Shown here in pieces: positions 32,642-43,485 of a DNA stretch of 64,000 bases. The translations under genes and the position numbers were made by a program. Within the stretch, counting starts at the first letter, position 1, and each line of letters begins with the position of its first letter. Source of the DNA: Trametes villosa (lineage: Eukaryota > Basidiomycota > Agaricomycetes > Polyporales > Polyporaceae); the NCBI GenBank assembly GCA_002964805.2, contig PUDQ02000058.1, forward strand, positions 62,001-126,000, written 5' to 3'. Below the pieces are notes generated by a model that was not told the origin of the DNA, did not search any database, and saw nothing but the letters and a program-made list of their open reading frames with translations.

Positions 32642-35600
32642 ATGTCTGCAGGAGACGTCGAGATGTACGTGCGCCGTTCAGTGTGCCCGGAGATACAAGC
32701 CACTCATGACATATGCGGACGGGCAGCCACTCTGTGCCCAAGCCGGCCTCGCCGAGCTCTGGCGCGAAGCTCAACAAGTTCTCATCCGCGCTGACGCAAG
32801 ACAAGGTGCGTTGAATGTACTCTATGTGCTCCGGTAGCATACTGAAGAGATGTACAGAGGCGCGGAGGTGCCCAGGCGATGCGTACGTTCCCCAAACAGC
32901 GCAATATCATTGGCCGGAGTAAATTGAGCCTGTATGCGCAGTGCACGCTGTGGGCGTGACGCCGGATGACCTGGACAAGCCGCAGGTAAGTAATATTCCA
33001 CTCCGGGGAGAGGCGCGCGGCCGCTTAGATGAACGTTTGCGCAGATCGGTATCTCGCCTGTGTGGTGGGAAGGTGAGCTGCCGCCCTGAAGGCATCATCC
33101 CCGCTACAGTAATCTAATTTCCTGCAAAGGCAACCCTTGCAACAACCATCTTGTGAGTTTCCCGCGCTTGCCGTTGATGTGTCGCGTATCTGAATACTCC
33201 TGTCCCTTAGCTCGACCTTGCGAGGCAAGTTAAGCAGGGATGCGAGCAGGAGGGCCTTGTGGGCTTGACCTTCAGCACGATCGGTGTCAGGTATGTCGCA
33301 CATTTAAGATCGAGGGCCCCGAACTCACGCTTCTACAGTGACGGTATTACCATGGGTACTGAGGGTCAGTGATGCTGCATATATGGGTGTGTAGAAGGAG
33401 CTCACGGAGGACGTCTTGATAGGCATGAGATATTCGTACGTCAAATACGCTTCCACGAGGCGCCCCCACTGACATTCGTCTAACAGGCTACCGAGTCGTG
33501 ACCTTATTGCCGACTCCATCGAGACTGTGAGCAGAAGCTAAGCCCATTCTGGTGGTACATGACTAACCGGTTTGCGTAGGTCATCCTGGTCAGTAATCCG
33601 ACACATCGTAGCACCCTTGGCAATTAACCAATAGGCTTAACCAGGCACAACACTACGACGGCAACATTGCGCTCCCCGGGTTTGTCCATCCTAGTCATAT
33701 ACATGAACATTCGCTCACCCACCTTTAGATGCGACAAGAACATGCCCGGCTGTGTGATCGCCGCCGCCCGCCACAACCGTCCCACGGTCATCGTCTACGG
33801 CGGTACTATTCAGGCTGGTGTCCGGAAAGTCGACTGCCCCTCGCTCGGCCACAAGAAGGGCGACGACATGAACATCGCGGACGCGTTCGAGTCTTACGGT
33901 GCGTACGCGGTGGGCAAGATCACCGAGGAGCAGCGTCTCGACGTCGTCCGCCACTCGTGCCCCGGGCCCGGTGCGTGCGGTGGCATGTTCACGTATGCAT
34001 CTCTCATTTCAAGGTGGAGGGCCGCATGCTGAAGGGGCTTTATGGATAGGGCGAACACCATGTCGAGTGTCCTTGAGGTCCTCGGTCTCTCCCTCCCGTA
34101 CTCCGCTTCCACCCCTGCTATCTACCCCGAAAAGGCCCAGGAGTGCATCAAGGCTGCAAAGTACTTGAAGCGCCTTCTCGAGCTCGACATCAAGCCCAGG
34201 TATGTTGCCACCTATAGCTTGGTCCAAGTTTGTTTGACTCACGCATATATCTAGGGATATCCTCACCCGCCAGTCGTTCCTCAACGCGATTACCGTCGTT
34301 AACATCATCGGTGGTTCTACGAACGCCGTACGTCCGCTTTTGATGTATTTGTGAATGTGGATGTTCACAGCCATTCTTGCACAGGTTCTCCACTTGCTCG
34401 CCATGGCTCGCGCAGCCGACGTCGAGCTCACCATCGACGACTTCCAGAAGGTCGCCGACAAGACCCCCTGGCTCGCCGACCTCAAGTACGCCCCCTCCCC
34501 TCCCCTCATTTCCCCACTCATCTAACCCACCCCTCCCCAGGCCCTCCGGCAAGTTCGTGATGGAGGACCTGCACCGCGTGGGCGGCATCCCCGCGCTGCT
34601 CAAGTACCTGCTCAAGCACACGGACCTCATCGACGGCACGCAGCTGACGGTGACGGGCAAGACGCTCGCGGAGAACGTCGAGGACGTGCCCGAGCTCACG
34701 TTCGACAACCAGGACGTCGTCCGCCCGCTCACGAACCCGCTCAAGTCGACCGGCCACCTCACGATCCTCCGCGGGAACCTCGCGCCCGAGACCGCGGTCG
34801 CGAAGATCACCGGCAAGGAGGGCCTGCGCTTCGAGGTGCGTTGTATACTGTCGGCTCTCTTTGTCTGAGCTGCTGCTGAGACACGCTCGTAGGGTGTCGC
34901 CAAGTGCTTCGACAGGTACATCCCACGCCTCTGAGCGATTCTGGATTGCCGCTGACGGGTTCCGTATAGCATCCCTCCGTTCTTCGACGCCCTCGAGAAC
35001 GGCGAGATCACCGCCGGGATGGCCATCATCTTCCGCTACCAGGGCCCCAAGGGCGCGCCCGGTATGCCTGAGGTACGTCGAGTACGCTATGTTTACACAG
35101 ACGTACGATGCTGATCTGCTGTGTCCAGATGCTTGGTAAATCAACACTGCAGAGCTAAGCTGAGGGTTATCGCTGACTCTCCGATAGGCCAGACTGCGGC
35201 TCTTATGGGTGCCGGCCTGGGCGGCAAGACCGCTCTCATCACGGACGGTCGCTTCTCCGGTGCCTCCCGCGGCTTCATCATCGGTCAGTCCGCCCCTGCC
35301 CCCCTCTCCCCTCTCATCCCACCATCGATTCAACTGATACTGGTTTCGCGCAGGCCACGTCGTGCCCGAGGCGTTCGTGGGCGGGCCGATCGCGCTCGTC
35401 GAGGACGGCGACAAGATCGTGATCGACACCGAGAAGCGGTCGATCGACTGGCTCGTGTCCGAGGAGGAGCAGGCGCGCCGCCGCGAGAAGTGGGTCCCGC
35501 GCGAGTACCGCGAGAAGCGCGGCGTGCTCTACCGCTATGCGCGCGATGTCGCTGTGAGTCTTCGTTTTCCCTTGTGGTTGTGTTTGGGTTGGAATGCTGA

Positions 35601-35644
35601 CGGGGTTGGTGCAGCCCGCGAACCTTGGTGCGTACTGCGATTGA
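32642..35644 (+). CDS. ILV3: Dihydroxy-acid dehydratase (IlvD/Edd family)
   Basis: Iron-sulfur enzyme for the third common step of valine, isoleucine and leucine synthesis. 23 exons: 32642-32664, 32727-32805, 32858-32882, 32942-32985, 33045-33072, 33130-33152, 33211-33290, 33339-33364, 33423-33435 (13 nt), 33487-33526, 33580-33588 (9 nt), 33645-33679, 33729-33992, 34050-34199, 34255-34327, 34385-34485, 34541-34835, 34893-34915, 34970-35072, 35129-35135 (7 nt), 35188-35283, 35354-35553, 35615-35644; 588 residues. Cluster ligands in [17 protein letters not shown] and [15 protein letters not shown]-terminal [16 protein letters not shown] active-site loop. Only about 26 residues precede the conserved core and they lack an Arg-rich amphipathic helix, so mitochondrial import is not obvious. 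Confidence 0.95.
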
Positions 35645-36075
35645 GGAGGGTGGAGAGGGTTGCCAGGAGACGTGCTGGGGACGGGAAGTCAGAAGCACTG
35701 TATTTTGTGTACAATTCAGCGGCTGCAAAGGCAGTCCCAATCAGACAGGTTGTAGCACTAGCACTCGTCCGCGCCCTGTCAGAATGGCCTCAACACGATG
35801 AGCTGTCTAAGATGGGCTACACATGGCGTAAAGTTGATCATAGTTGCGGTACCACTGGGTGAAAATTGCTAGTCTGAGTAACATCTGGTACGGCAACAGC
35901 GAGGTAGGGGTATCGAGAGGGATTAGTAGCGCTGCATCGTGTATACAAACGTATCGGTACAAGTGTAGTCCGAGTCATGAGGGTCGTACGTGGAGAGCTA
36001 CACACATCCAGTCAACGCTCCGCGTGAGAAACACATGCAACGCAACACTCACAAATCTATGTGTGCAGTGCCGGA
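35645..36075. other. Convergent 3' region
   Basis: Between the stop codons of ILV3 (+) and the small membrane protein (-). No gene. Confidence 0.6.
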
Positions 36076-36773
36076 TCATGAAGAGTGCGTACGCGTCTCG
36101 CTCGCCACCCGCTGCTTCTCGTCGCCCGCACTCGACGGCGGCGAGTCCGGCACCCGACACGGCGCGGAGCCGCGGTGCGCCATGCCCGGCGGGACGTCCT
36201 CCTTCTCGCCATGCCGCCTGTCCTCCTCCTCCGCCGGCGCCGCGGGGACGGTCTTCGCGGGCTTCACGTGCGCCATCTGCACGTCCTCCACCACGATCTT
36301 CTGGCCGGGGCGCACCTGGCCCTTGATGACGGCCGGGTCGGGCGGGATGATGAACGCCTCCTGCTTCTTCGGCGGGTCGAGGAACTCGCGGTGCGAGCGG
36401 AAGCCCGCGGCCTTGGCGCGCTTCGCGCGCCGGTGCCGCTTGTAGAGCCAGACGATGATGCCGACGATCCAGGCGACGCCGACGATGCCCCCCGAGATCG
36501 CGCCGGAGTAGATGGGCGTGAGCGCGCGGTGGCTGGGGTGCGCAGTAGACGCAGGGCGGGGGGACAAACAAGCGTGGTTGGTGGGGGTTTGAGACGGGAT
36601 GAGAAACGGGGACGTACCCGTGGAGGACTGCTTCTCGTGATTGCTCGGGCGTCATAGCGTCCACGACTGGGGACGCCGAGGGGAAGGCGGTCATGGCCTG
36701 GCGGTGTCGGGTAGAGCGCACGGCGTTCAGTAGAGAAACGTTGATGCGAATGACGTCAGGGACGTACCGGCAT
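36076..36773 (-). CDS. Small single-pass membrane protein, unknown
   Basis: Not recognised. Exons: 36768-36773 (6 nt, ATG plus one codon), 36618-36697, 36076-36532; 180 residues. A transmembrane helix (about 37-60; SGGIVGVAWIVGIIVWL) is followed at once by the very basic KRHRRAKRAKAAGFRSHREF, which fixes the tail in the cytosol. The tail is hydrophilic with conserved-looking FIIPPDPAVIKGQ and GQKIVVEDVQ segments and a Glu/Asp/Pro-rich end. No signal peptide. An in-frame second ATG in exon 2 (36694) could start a 178-residue protein without the tiny exon. The clean splice sites and the compositional jump at the membrane edge support a real gene. Confidence 0.7.
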
Positions 36774-37793
36774 GATTCCAGAGCGCAAATATGCACGACT
36801 TTGTCCGCTCGTAAATCGAAAGGGCCGCCGAGGTGAGATTGAGAGAAACGGAGGGGGAGAGGGTGGGCGGCGTGACGGTCGGGAGAGAGCGTGCGCCGTT
36901 CGTCGCAGCAGCTCCCAGCCGGGTGGGGCACCGTCCAGACGCCCGGTCGATGTCATGTCGAGGCACCAGCGTCTATCTAATCTTCCCTTCATTTTGTCGA
37001 GAACTCGCGCCTTCTCCGCTTCGAACTCGTCCGCCGTGATTCTCTCTGCTTTCTTCTGGGTGAGGTCCTGCGAGCACTGCCATAGCTAGTATTTGACCGA
37101 CGCTCGGACACTCACTTGTGCAAAAGGATCTTCAATGGGCACCGACCGCATTTTTAGGAGCGAGCAGTGCTGTAAATTCACAAGCTATACAACACGCGAC
37201 GTCCGGCTTCGCGTCCAATAATTACCCCATCGCTGAACATGATCATCCCAATCCCGGCGGAAGATGACCACCACGCCCGATTCCATGCTGACCGCCCTAC
37301 CCCGGACTTTTTGCATTGCCCTCCTCGATGATGGCCAACGTGGCTCCATGTGTAGGTAAACACAACGTCTACAAAAGCATGTCTCCGTTCGGAACCACTC
37401 TGTCTTAGAAGGCGATCAGCCCTCCTGTCTACGCGGCACTGCTCTCTCCGCCTCATTGCTTGTCCTCTCCGTGTGTCTCGGTCCAGCTGTGCAGACTGGC
37501 GGTGATACGACCGATACGGGATGCTTGATCGAGCTGAAGGAGGCTCATTTGATCAGTCTCCCCCCGACATGCGCAGACATCGCTCCGCTTGGCGGTGGCG
37601 TACCGTACAGCATCGTCATCCGCACATCCTTCCTTGAGCACTCCCGCACGGTCTCTATCCTACGTCCCGGCCGGGGTCGCAATCGTATATAAGGCCATGG
37701 ACCATCGCTGTGTCTGTCACTACTCGCCCCACCCGCTCACCACCAAATACCACTTAACCTCCTCTATCAAACTTTCTTAACGCCCCTAACGCC
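36774..37793. other. Divergent promoter region
   Basis: About 1 kb between the small membrane protein (-) and AIM24-family gene 1 (+). It holds the TATA box at 37686 and a CT-rich leader (37700-37790). No gene supported. Confidence 0.6.
37686..37692 (+). promoter_or_regulatory. TATA box of AIM24-family gene 1
   Basis: TATATAA, 102 bases before the start codon, followed by a C/T-rich leader. Confidence 0.7.
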
Positions 37794-38908
37794 ATGTCCT
37801 ACCAACCTTCCTACCCTCAGCCAGGCTACCCCGGCCAGCCGCAACACTCAGGCTACCCCGGACAGGCCCCCGCGCCCGGCTATCCCGGCGGCGGGCACCA
37901 CCACCAGTCCTCCTTCTCCGGCGCCCCTGGACCCGCCCCGGGCACGCCCTCGCACGGCGCGCCGCCCCCGCAGGCGGGCGCGTCGAACATCCCGACGACG
38001 GGTCAGGTCGAGGGCGCGCAGTACCGCATCGACCACCGCGACAGCAACAGCATGCTCTACCTGCGCCTGCAGCCCGGGTACGAGATCAAGGCGAAGCCGG
38101 GCAGTATGGTTGCGATGGACGCGAGCGTGCAGATCAAGGGCAAGCTCAAGTTTAGCGTGAAGAAGCTCCTTACCGGCGGCGAGGTACGCGTTCACGCTCG
38201 CTATATGCGCCTAAAAAATTACTGACGCTTTGCTCTGTCTATAGCTGTCGGAGTCAATCTTCACCGGCCCCGGCGAAGTTATGCTCGCGCCCGAGACGTG
38301 GGGCGACATCGTGCCCATCCACGTCGATGGCCGCCAGCAGTGGAGCGTCGGGAAGGACGCGTACCTCGCATGCACGACCGGCATCACGCGCACATCCAAG
38401 TCGCAGGGCGTTGGGAAGGCTCTCTGTGCGTATCACACACTCGCCGCCCCTTGCATGAACATGAAAAGCTAATTGTGCTCTCTCAGTCTCCGGGGAGGGC
38501 CTGTTCGTGCACAACGTCGCTGGCCAGGGCGTGATGTGGGTGCAGAGCCTGGGCGCGATCTTCTCGCGGACGTTGCAGCCTGGCGAGCAGTGGATCGGTA
38601 TGTGTTTGAGTAGCCTTGGGCCTTGTATTGGAATGCTAACAGAATCTATATGCAGTTGACAACGGCCACCTCGTCGCGTGGACGGCGAAGTACAAGGTCG
38701 AGCGCATCGACGCGGGCGGCTTCTTCTCTGGCTCCCACACGGACGAGGGCCTGATCTGCCGGTGAGTAGACACATACCCGCCATTTGACGCTGCGAAGCT
38801 CAAATCTACATCCATAGATTCACGGGACCCGGGATTGTGTACATCCAGACGAGGAACCCCGAGACGCTCGGGGAATGGATCAGGGAGCAGGTCCCAACCA
38901 CGCAGTAA
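37794..38908 (+). CDS. AIM24/TIGR00266-family protein, copy 1
   Basis: Member of the AIM24 (DUF124) family, double-psi-like beta proteins whose yeast founder is needed for mitochondrial inner-membrane organisation. Exons: 37794-38183, 38245-38425, 38487-38597, 38656-38761, 38818-38908; 292 residues. The N-terminal about 60 residues are Pro/Gly/Tyr/Gln-rich (QPGYPGQPQ-like units), then the family core: MLYLRLQPGYEIKAKPGSMV, FTGPGEVMLAPETWGDIVPI, QSLGAIFSRTLQPGEQWIVD, SHTDEGLICRFTGPG and IYIQTRN-type end. No mitochondrial presequence, so a cytosolic or membrane-peripheral place is likely. Copy 2 (39724-40846) is a tandem paralogue with identical exon 2, 3 and 4 lengths. Confidence 0.9.
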
Positions 38909-39723
38909 AAGAACGCGCATAGTATACTCCTCGTCTAGAGTTGTCCTTGTAATCCGCAGCTTGTACAACAATGTAAGTTATTACCGAAATGATACCCAAA
39001 CGCTCAGGTTCGCGACGTATCTTGGATCAACCTACAACACATCAGTTGTTGTGGATGATCAACACGAAGTACATCTTTGCACTTGACACTCACCGCCCAT
39101 AACATCAAAATCATTGCTGCGTGTTGTTGACGGTAGGGTCTTGATCTGACGGCACTAAATTTGGTGGACCAGATGCAGCTGCAAACGCGTCACGATAACG
39201 CAGTCTTGCAGCTTCAGCAGAGACGGCATGCACATACGTGTGAGTGCAATTTAGACGTCCATTGCATCCGTGCCGTAATCCCTCCACTGACACAACCGCA
39301 TAGCACTTCGCCGGGCTTCTCGACGACGCCTCAACTGATATGCCTTCAGTACACCTTGCTTCCAACAGCGCTCGCAGCACCTCATGGTGTAACGAAGCTC
39401 TGGGCGGTAACTCATCCCGCTCAGAGTCATACACACTCGAGCTCGCGCGCCACAGCAAACGCTCCCGTGCCCGGTACTTCCTAGTACCGTTCGCGCAGGA
39501 CGTCATCGGACGTGCACATGCCCCAGCGAGACGCTGCAGCGCAGGGTAGCACAGGCCGGCGTGGCGGCCATCTGCATCTGCAGGCCTATGCTCATCAACG
39601 CCCCTCAGATGTTGTTGAAGGCGCTCTCGCATCTGGAGGGTATTTATAAACAAGCAGAGGATGTCTGCTCTTTTTACAGCTCCCCCATCCACTTCCACGT
39701 TCACCACCGTTTGCACTACCGCA
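38909..39723. other. Spacer between the tandem AIM24-family genes
   Basis: 815 bases, no gene. A TATA box at 39645 serves copy 2. An in-frame ATG at 39661 lies only about 11 bases past the TATA box and was therefore not used as the start. Confidence 0.6.
39645..39650 (+). promoter_or_regulatory. TATA box of AIM24-family gene 2
   Basis: TATAAA, 74 bases upstream of the chosen start codon. Its position argues against the upstream in-frame ATG at 39661. Confidence 0.7.
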
Positions 39724-40846
39724 ATGTCCTACCCCGGTCAAGGCGCACACCAAGGCTTCCCCGCGCCCGGCGGTATGCCACCAGGCTACCCCCAAGGCGG
39801 ATACCCCAGCGGCCAGCACGCCCCCAGCCCCAGCCCCGGCCCCGGGTACGGCGGGCAGGCCCCTCCCCAGCGCGAGCACCAGGGCGCGTCGAGCATCGCG
39901 ACGACGGGGCAGGTCGAGGGCGCGCAGTTCCGGGTCGACCACCGCGACAGCAACAGCATGCTCTACCTGCGGCTGCAGCCGGGGTACGAGGTGAAGGCGA
40001 AGCCGGGCAGCATGGTCGCGATGGACGCGACGGTCAAGATCAAGGGCAAGCTCAAGTTCAGCATGAAGAAGATGTTCACCGGGAGCGATGTGCGTTTGCG
40101 CCTTCTTTGTTGCGCTATCCAAATGGGTGGGGTGCTGATGGGGGCGATGTGTGGGCGTGCAGATGACGGAGTCGCTGTTCACGGGCCCGGGCGAGGTGCT
40201 GCTCGCGCTGGAGACGTGGGGCGACATCGTGCCGATCCAGCTCGACGGGCAGACGCCGTGGAACGTCGGGAAGCACGCGTTCCTCGCGAGTACCCCCGGC
40301 GTGTCGCGCACCGCGAAGTCGCAGGGCTTCGGGAAGGCGCTCTGTACGTTTTACCTCTGATGTGTGCGCGCCGAGCTGACCGGATGATTGTATCCGTCGG
40401 ACAGTCTCTGGGGAGGGCCTGTTCGTGCAGCAGGTCACGGGCGCGGGGATGATGTGGGTGACGAGCCTCGGCGCGATCTTCCAGCGCACGCTCCAGCCGG
40501 GCGAGCAGTGGATCGGTACGTGCATGACGCGCTCGCGCTTCAGACTGCCAGGCTGACATGACTTGCAGTCGACAACGGCCACTTGGTCGCATGGACGGCG
40601 GGATACAAGGTCGAGCGCGTGGATGCTGGCGGCCTGTTCTCGATGTCCCACACGGACGAAGGTCTGGTCTGCAGGTAAGTTCGCGGACGATCTTGCAGTG
40701 GTACGTGAACGCTCACCATATGTTTCTCTAGGTTTACTGGCCCTGGCGTTGTGTACATCCAGACGAGGAACCCGGACACGCTCGGAGAGTGGATCAGGGC
40801 CCAGGTGCCGTCCTCGCAGACCACAGTCGTGGAGTATCAGTCGTAG
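39724..40846 (+). CDS. AIM24/TIGR00266-family protein, copy 2
   Basis: Tandem paralogue of the gene at 37794. Exons: 39724-40089, 40163-40343, 40405-40515, 40569-40674, 40732-40846; 292 residues, the same length as copy 1 although the first and last exons differ in size. Core motifs match: LYLRLQPGYEVKAKPGSMVA, FTGPGEVLLALETWGDIVPI, SLGAIFQRTLQPGEQWIVD, SHTDEGLVCRFTGPGVVYI. The Pro/Gly-rich head is shorter and has a different order of repeats, and the C-terminus is extended (SQTTVVEYQS). Internal exon lengths (181, 111, 106 nt) equal those of copy 1, showing a direct gene duplication after the introns were fixed. Function is inferred from family only. Confidence 0.9.
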
Positions 40847-41318
40847 GCGTTCTCACAGTGCGCGTGCAAATCACGCACGCAGATAGATGTAACAACAACA
40901 CACGTGTATACATGTGCATGCCATGCGGCATATACGAAATACAGCTGCATGGCCGGATCTGTCGAACAACGCTCGAGTCAGAGCTGTGACTCCGGCGATG
41001 TTGTTACGAAAGAGGCAACTCGCCTTCCGAATGCGATGCTCACCTTCTTGGACCATGTCCCTATTCTGTCGTGTCAGTCATCCGGGACCGCAACGAACGG
41101 GGTGAAAGAGGCTCCGGCGGGGGTATATAAGAGCACCTGCAGCGTCAGAAGCGCCTTCTCCTCCTTCTCCCACTCACCTTGAGAAATCCGAGCGCAGTGC
41201 TCCCTAACACACGACTTGAACCTGACCAGAAGACAAGAGTGATTTGTACAACATACATACAGAGAGCAAGAGCACAACAAGGGAGGAGGTATCGCAAGAG
41301 AACGGAATCCGAGCAAGA
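40847..41318. other. Convergent 3' region with an orphan TATA box
   Basis: Between the 3' ends of AIM24-family copy 2 (+) and the RNase H1-N domain gene (-). A plus-strand TATATAA at 41124 followed by a CT-rich tract has no gene of its own downstream. Confidence 0.55.
41124..41130 (+). promoter_or_regulatory. Orphan TATA box pointing into an antisense gene
   Basis: TATATAA preceded by GGCGGGGG and followed by a pyrimidine tract (41150-41180) resembles the core promoters of this window. No sense-strand coding sequence follows; transcription would run antisense to the minus-strand gene ending at 41319. Confidence 0.4.
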
Positions 41319-43485
41319 CTAGGAAAACAACAGGCTGTTCAAAGGAGTCAACATGGGCGACGGCCGCATGAGCGAGTCAAACCGAGACCTGTGTGTATCG
41401 TCGTGAGTATTATCACATACTAGAAACCGCGGAGCCCAGGAGCAACAGAACACTTACCCTGACGGGATCATGGTGCCCCTCTGGAGAGGGGAGCGCGGAT
41501 CGAACGCGACGTCGTGCAGCACGGCGGTCGCACTATCGTTCGTCGGACTGGAGGGCACCATCATGTCCAGGCCGTCCTGCAGCTCAGCAGGGGATGTCAC
41601 GGACTCCGACCGTCTTTCGCTGGATCCCATCATAGGGGTATGGCCTCCGACTGGCGAAGACAGAGCCGAATGGAACGATTCCGGCGACGCGGTAGTAGAA
41701 GAGGACGGTGGGGACGATACCACTTCTGAATAGGCCAAGGGCGACGAGAAGGACGCCGGTGACCCAACAGACAAACGCGACACTGGGGATCCGACAGACG
41801 AACGCGATGCCGGGGAAGAGAACGAAGAGCACAGCTTTGGGGCCGTGACTGAAGGCCGTGGCGCTGGAGCCGCGACAGAAGAGCGATCCGAGGGGGACAC
41901 GACCGAACGCGGCACCGGGGACGCGATGGAGCGCGATGCCGGGGACGCGACGGAGCGCGGCGTCGAGAATGCAGCGGAGCGTGGAGGAGAAGATGCGACA
42001 GACCCAGGAAAGACCGGCGACGCGATGCTGTTTGCCACAGATTGCATCACACGCGCCGAGAGCCCACAGTGCCGGCAGACGTGTGCCGGGTGTGCACAAC
42101 CACAAGTTCCCTCGGTAGTGTCCATCGCGACGCTCACACTGGTTGTTGCGTGTATGGGGTTCGCGCGCTCCCACAGCATGGGCGATGTTTGCACCTCGGC
42201 GGTAGCGTGCTGTCTGTCTTCGGAGGCCTGAATACTGGCTTGGGCGAGATTGCGCTTGCGCCGGGGCGGGCCATCGACCTGTACGCTCGCTTCGTGGTAT
42301 TCCTTGCCGATCTTCCTGCGCCGAATCCTCACACTTGGACCAGAAGAGCTGGGCGAAACGGGCGACGAGACGGCCGTGGTCTGCGTCGCCGGAGGCTCGG
42401 GATGCGCCGCAGTCCGTGGACTCAAGGCGGACAGCTGGGTTCGCGCGGACCCCGATGGCGTTGCATACTCTGACACGGTCGTCGCCGGGCTACGCATGGG
42501 CTGGCGGTGCCCACCATCGGCCCTGGCCTTCGTGTGTGCATCGCGCTCGCGAGTCAGGAAGTCCGCAGGGAAGTACTTGGTCGAGCCCGTGGACGGCTGG
42601 GACACATCGCTCCTCCAGTCGCTTGTCGCGAGCGCGCTGCTCCCCGTCGTAGGCGAGGCCATGTGTACGTCTTGTTGGGACACCGGGGACGCGTCGGACG
42701 CGTAGGAGAGCGACTGCGCGTACCGCGGCGTTGAGCCCGTCTCGCGGTTGGTAACGCCAGTAGGAGGCGAGGACGATGTCGACGGGTCGCTGGAACTTGA
42801 AGACGAGCTCTTCGGGTTCACATTCTGCCTGCTCTGAGCGGTTGGAGGCGCAACTGGCTGGACTGTTGGCTCAAGCTGCTGGCGGAGTGGCTGTTGTGTC
42901 GTCTGGGGAGCATGACCACGCGTCGACCTCGTCGACGGCTGGTGAACTTGACCATCTCGAGACCCACTCGTCCTGGTGGCTTCGCGTTCTCGCCTGGCCT
43001 CCTCTTCTAGAGTCTCAGCAATGATCGCATCCCGCATTGCGCGTCCGGCAGACGACAAGCTGGTCGGGCTTCGACTCGATGCGCCTCGTCTGGGCTCCTG
43101 TTTTGGCCGGTGCGCGTGGTGCTTCGACGACGCCGGGGGTCCGTCCCGCACGACCTTGACGTCCCCGCGAGCGCGTGCATCCTCGAACGCGTCGTTGGCC
43201 GAGCCCCAGTCAGAAAACCCCTGGTATTGCGCTCCAGATACCCCCGCGACCAGTGGGATGACGTCAAGCCTGTGGTCGGGAGAAGACATCAGGATCCGTC
43301 GTCGGTACTAGCAGCCAGGATGCTCAACAGCGGTGCGGGCGCGCAGAACTCGACATGAAGGGGTGCGAGGCCGTTATGTGGGACGCCTGCAAGCCATGCT
43401 GCGGCAGCACGAAACGCACGCACCATCTGGTGAACACCCCGATCTTCTTGCCGACGGTGACGGCGTACGCCTTGGGCTTCGCCAT
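41319..43485 (-). CDS. RNase H1-N (viroplasmin-like) domain protein with long Ser/Pro tail
   Basis: Exons: 43424-43485, 41458-43269, 41319-41388; 647 residues. The first about 55 residues form the short alpha/beta domain found at the N-terminus of RNase H1: AYAVTVGKKIGVFTRW joined across a 154-nt intron to LDVIPLVAGVSGAQYQGF and SANDAFEDARARG. This domain binds RNA-DNA hybrid or dsRNA in RNase H1. There is no RNase H catalytic domain after it. The rest is disordered and Ser/Pro/Arg-rich, with a Cys/His knot TCGCAHPAHVCRHCG (about 430) that could bind a metal, then an 8-9-residue SxASPxxR tandem repeat. A nucleic-acid-binding regulatory role is possible; the cellular job is unknown. Confidence 0.75.
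41757..41990 (-). repeat. Imperfect coding tandem repeat, period about 24 bp
   Basis: Degenerate 24-27-bp units built on CGCGATGCCGGGGACGCGAC (plus strand) encode SVASPASR, SIASPVPR and SVVSPSDR-type units in the RNase H1-N domain protein. About nine units; the best match is near 41925-41965. Likely variable in length between strains. Confidence 0.55.

Noticed and set aside
39661..39723. Earlier in-frame ATG for AIM24-family gene 2
   Set aside because: It lies about 11 bases past the TATA box, before the expected transcription start.
22519..40846. Idea of a single pathway cluster spanning the hydrolases, PEX5, ILV3 and AIM24 genes
   Set aside because: Functions are unrelated housekeeping roles in mixed orientations, without cluster-specific regulators or tailoring enzymes.
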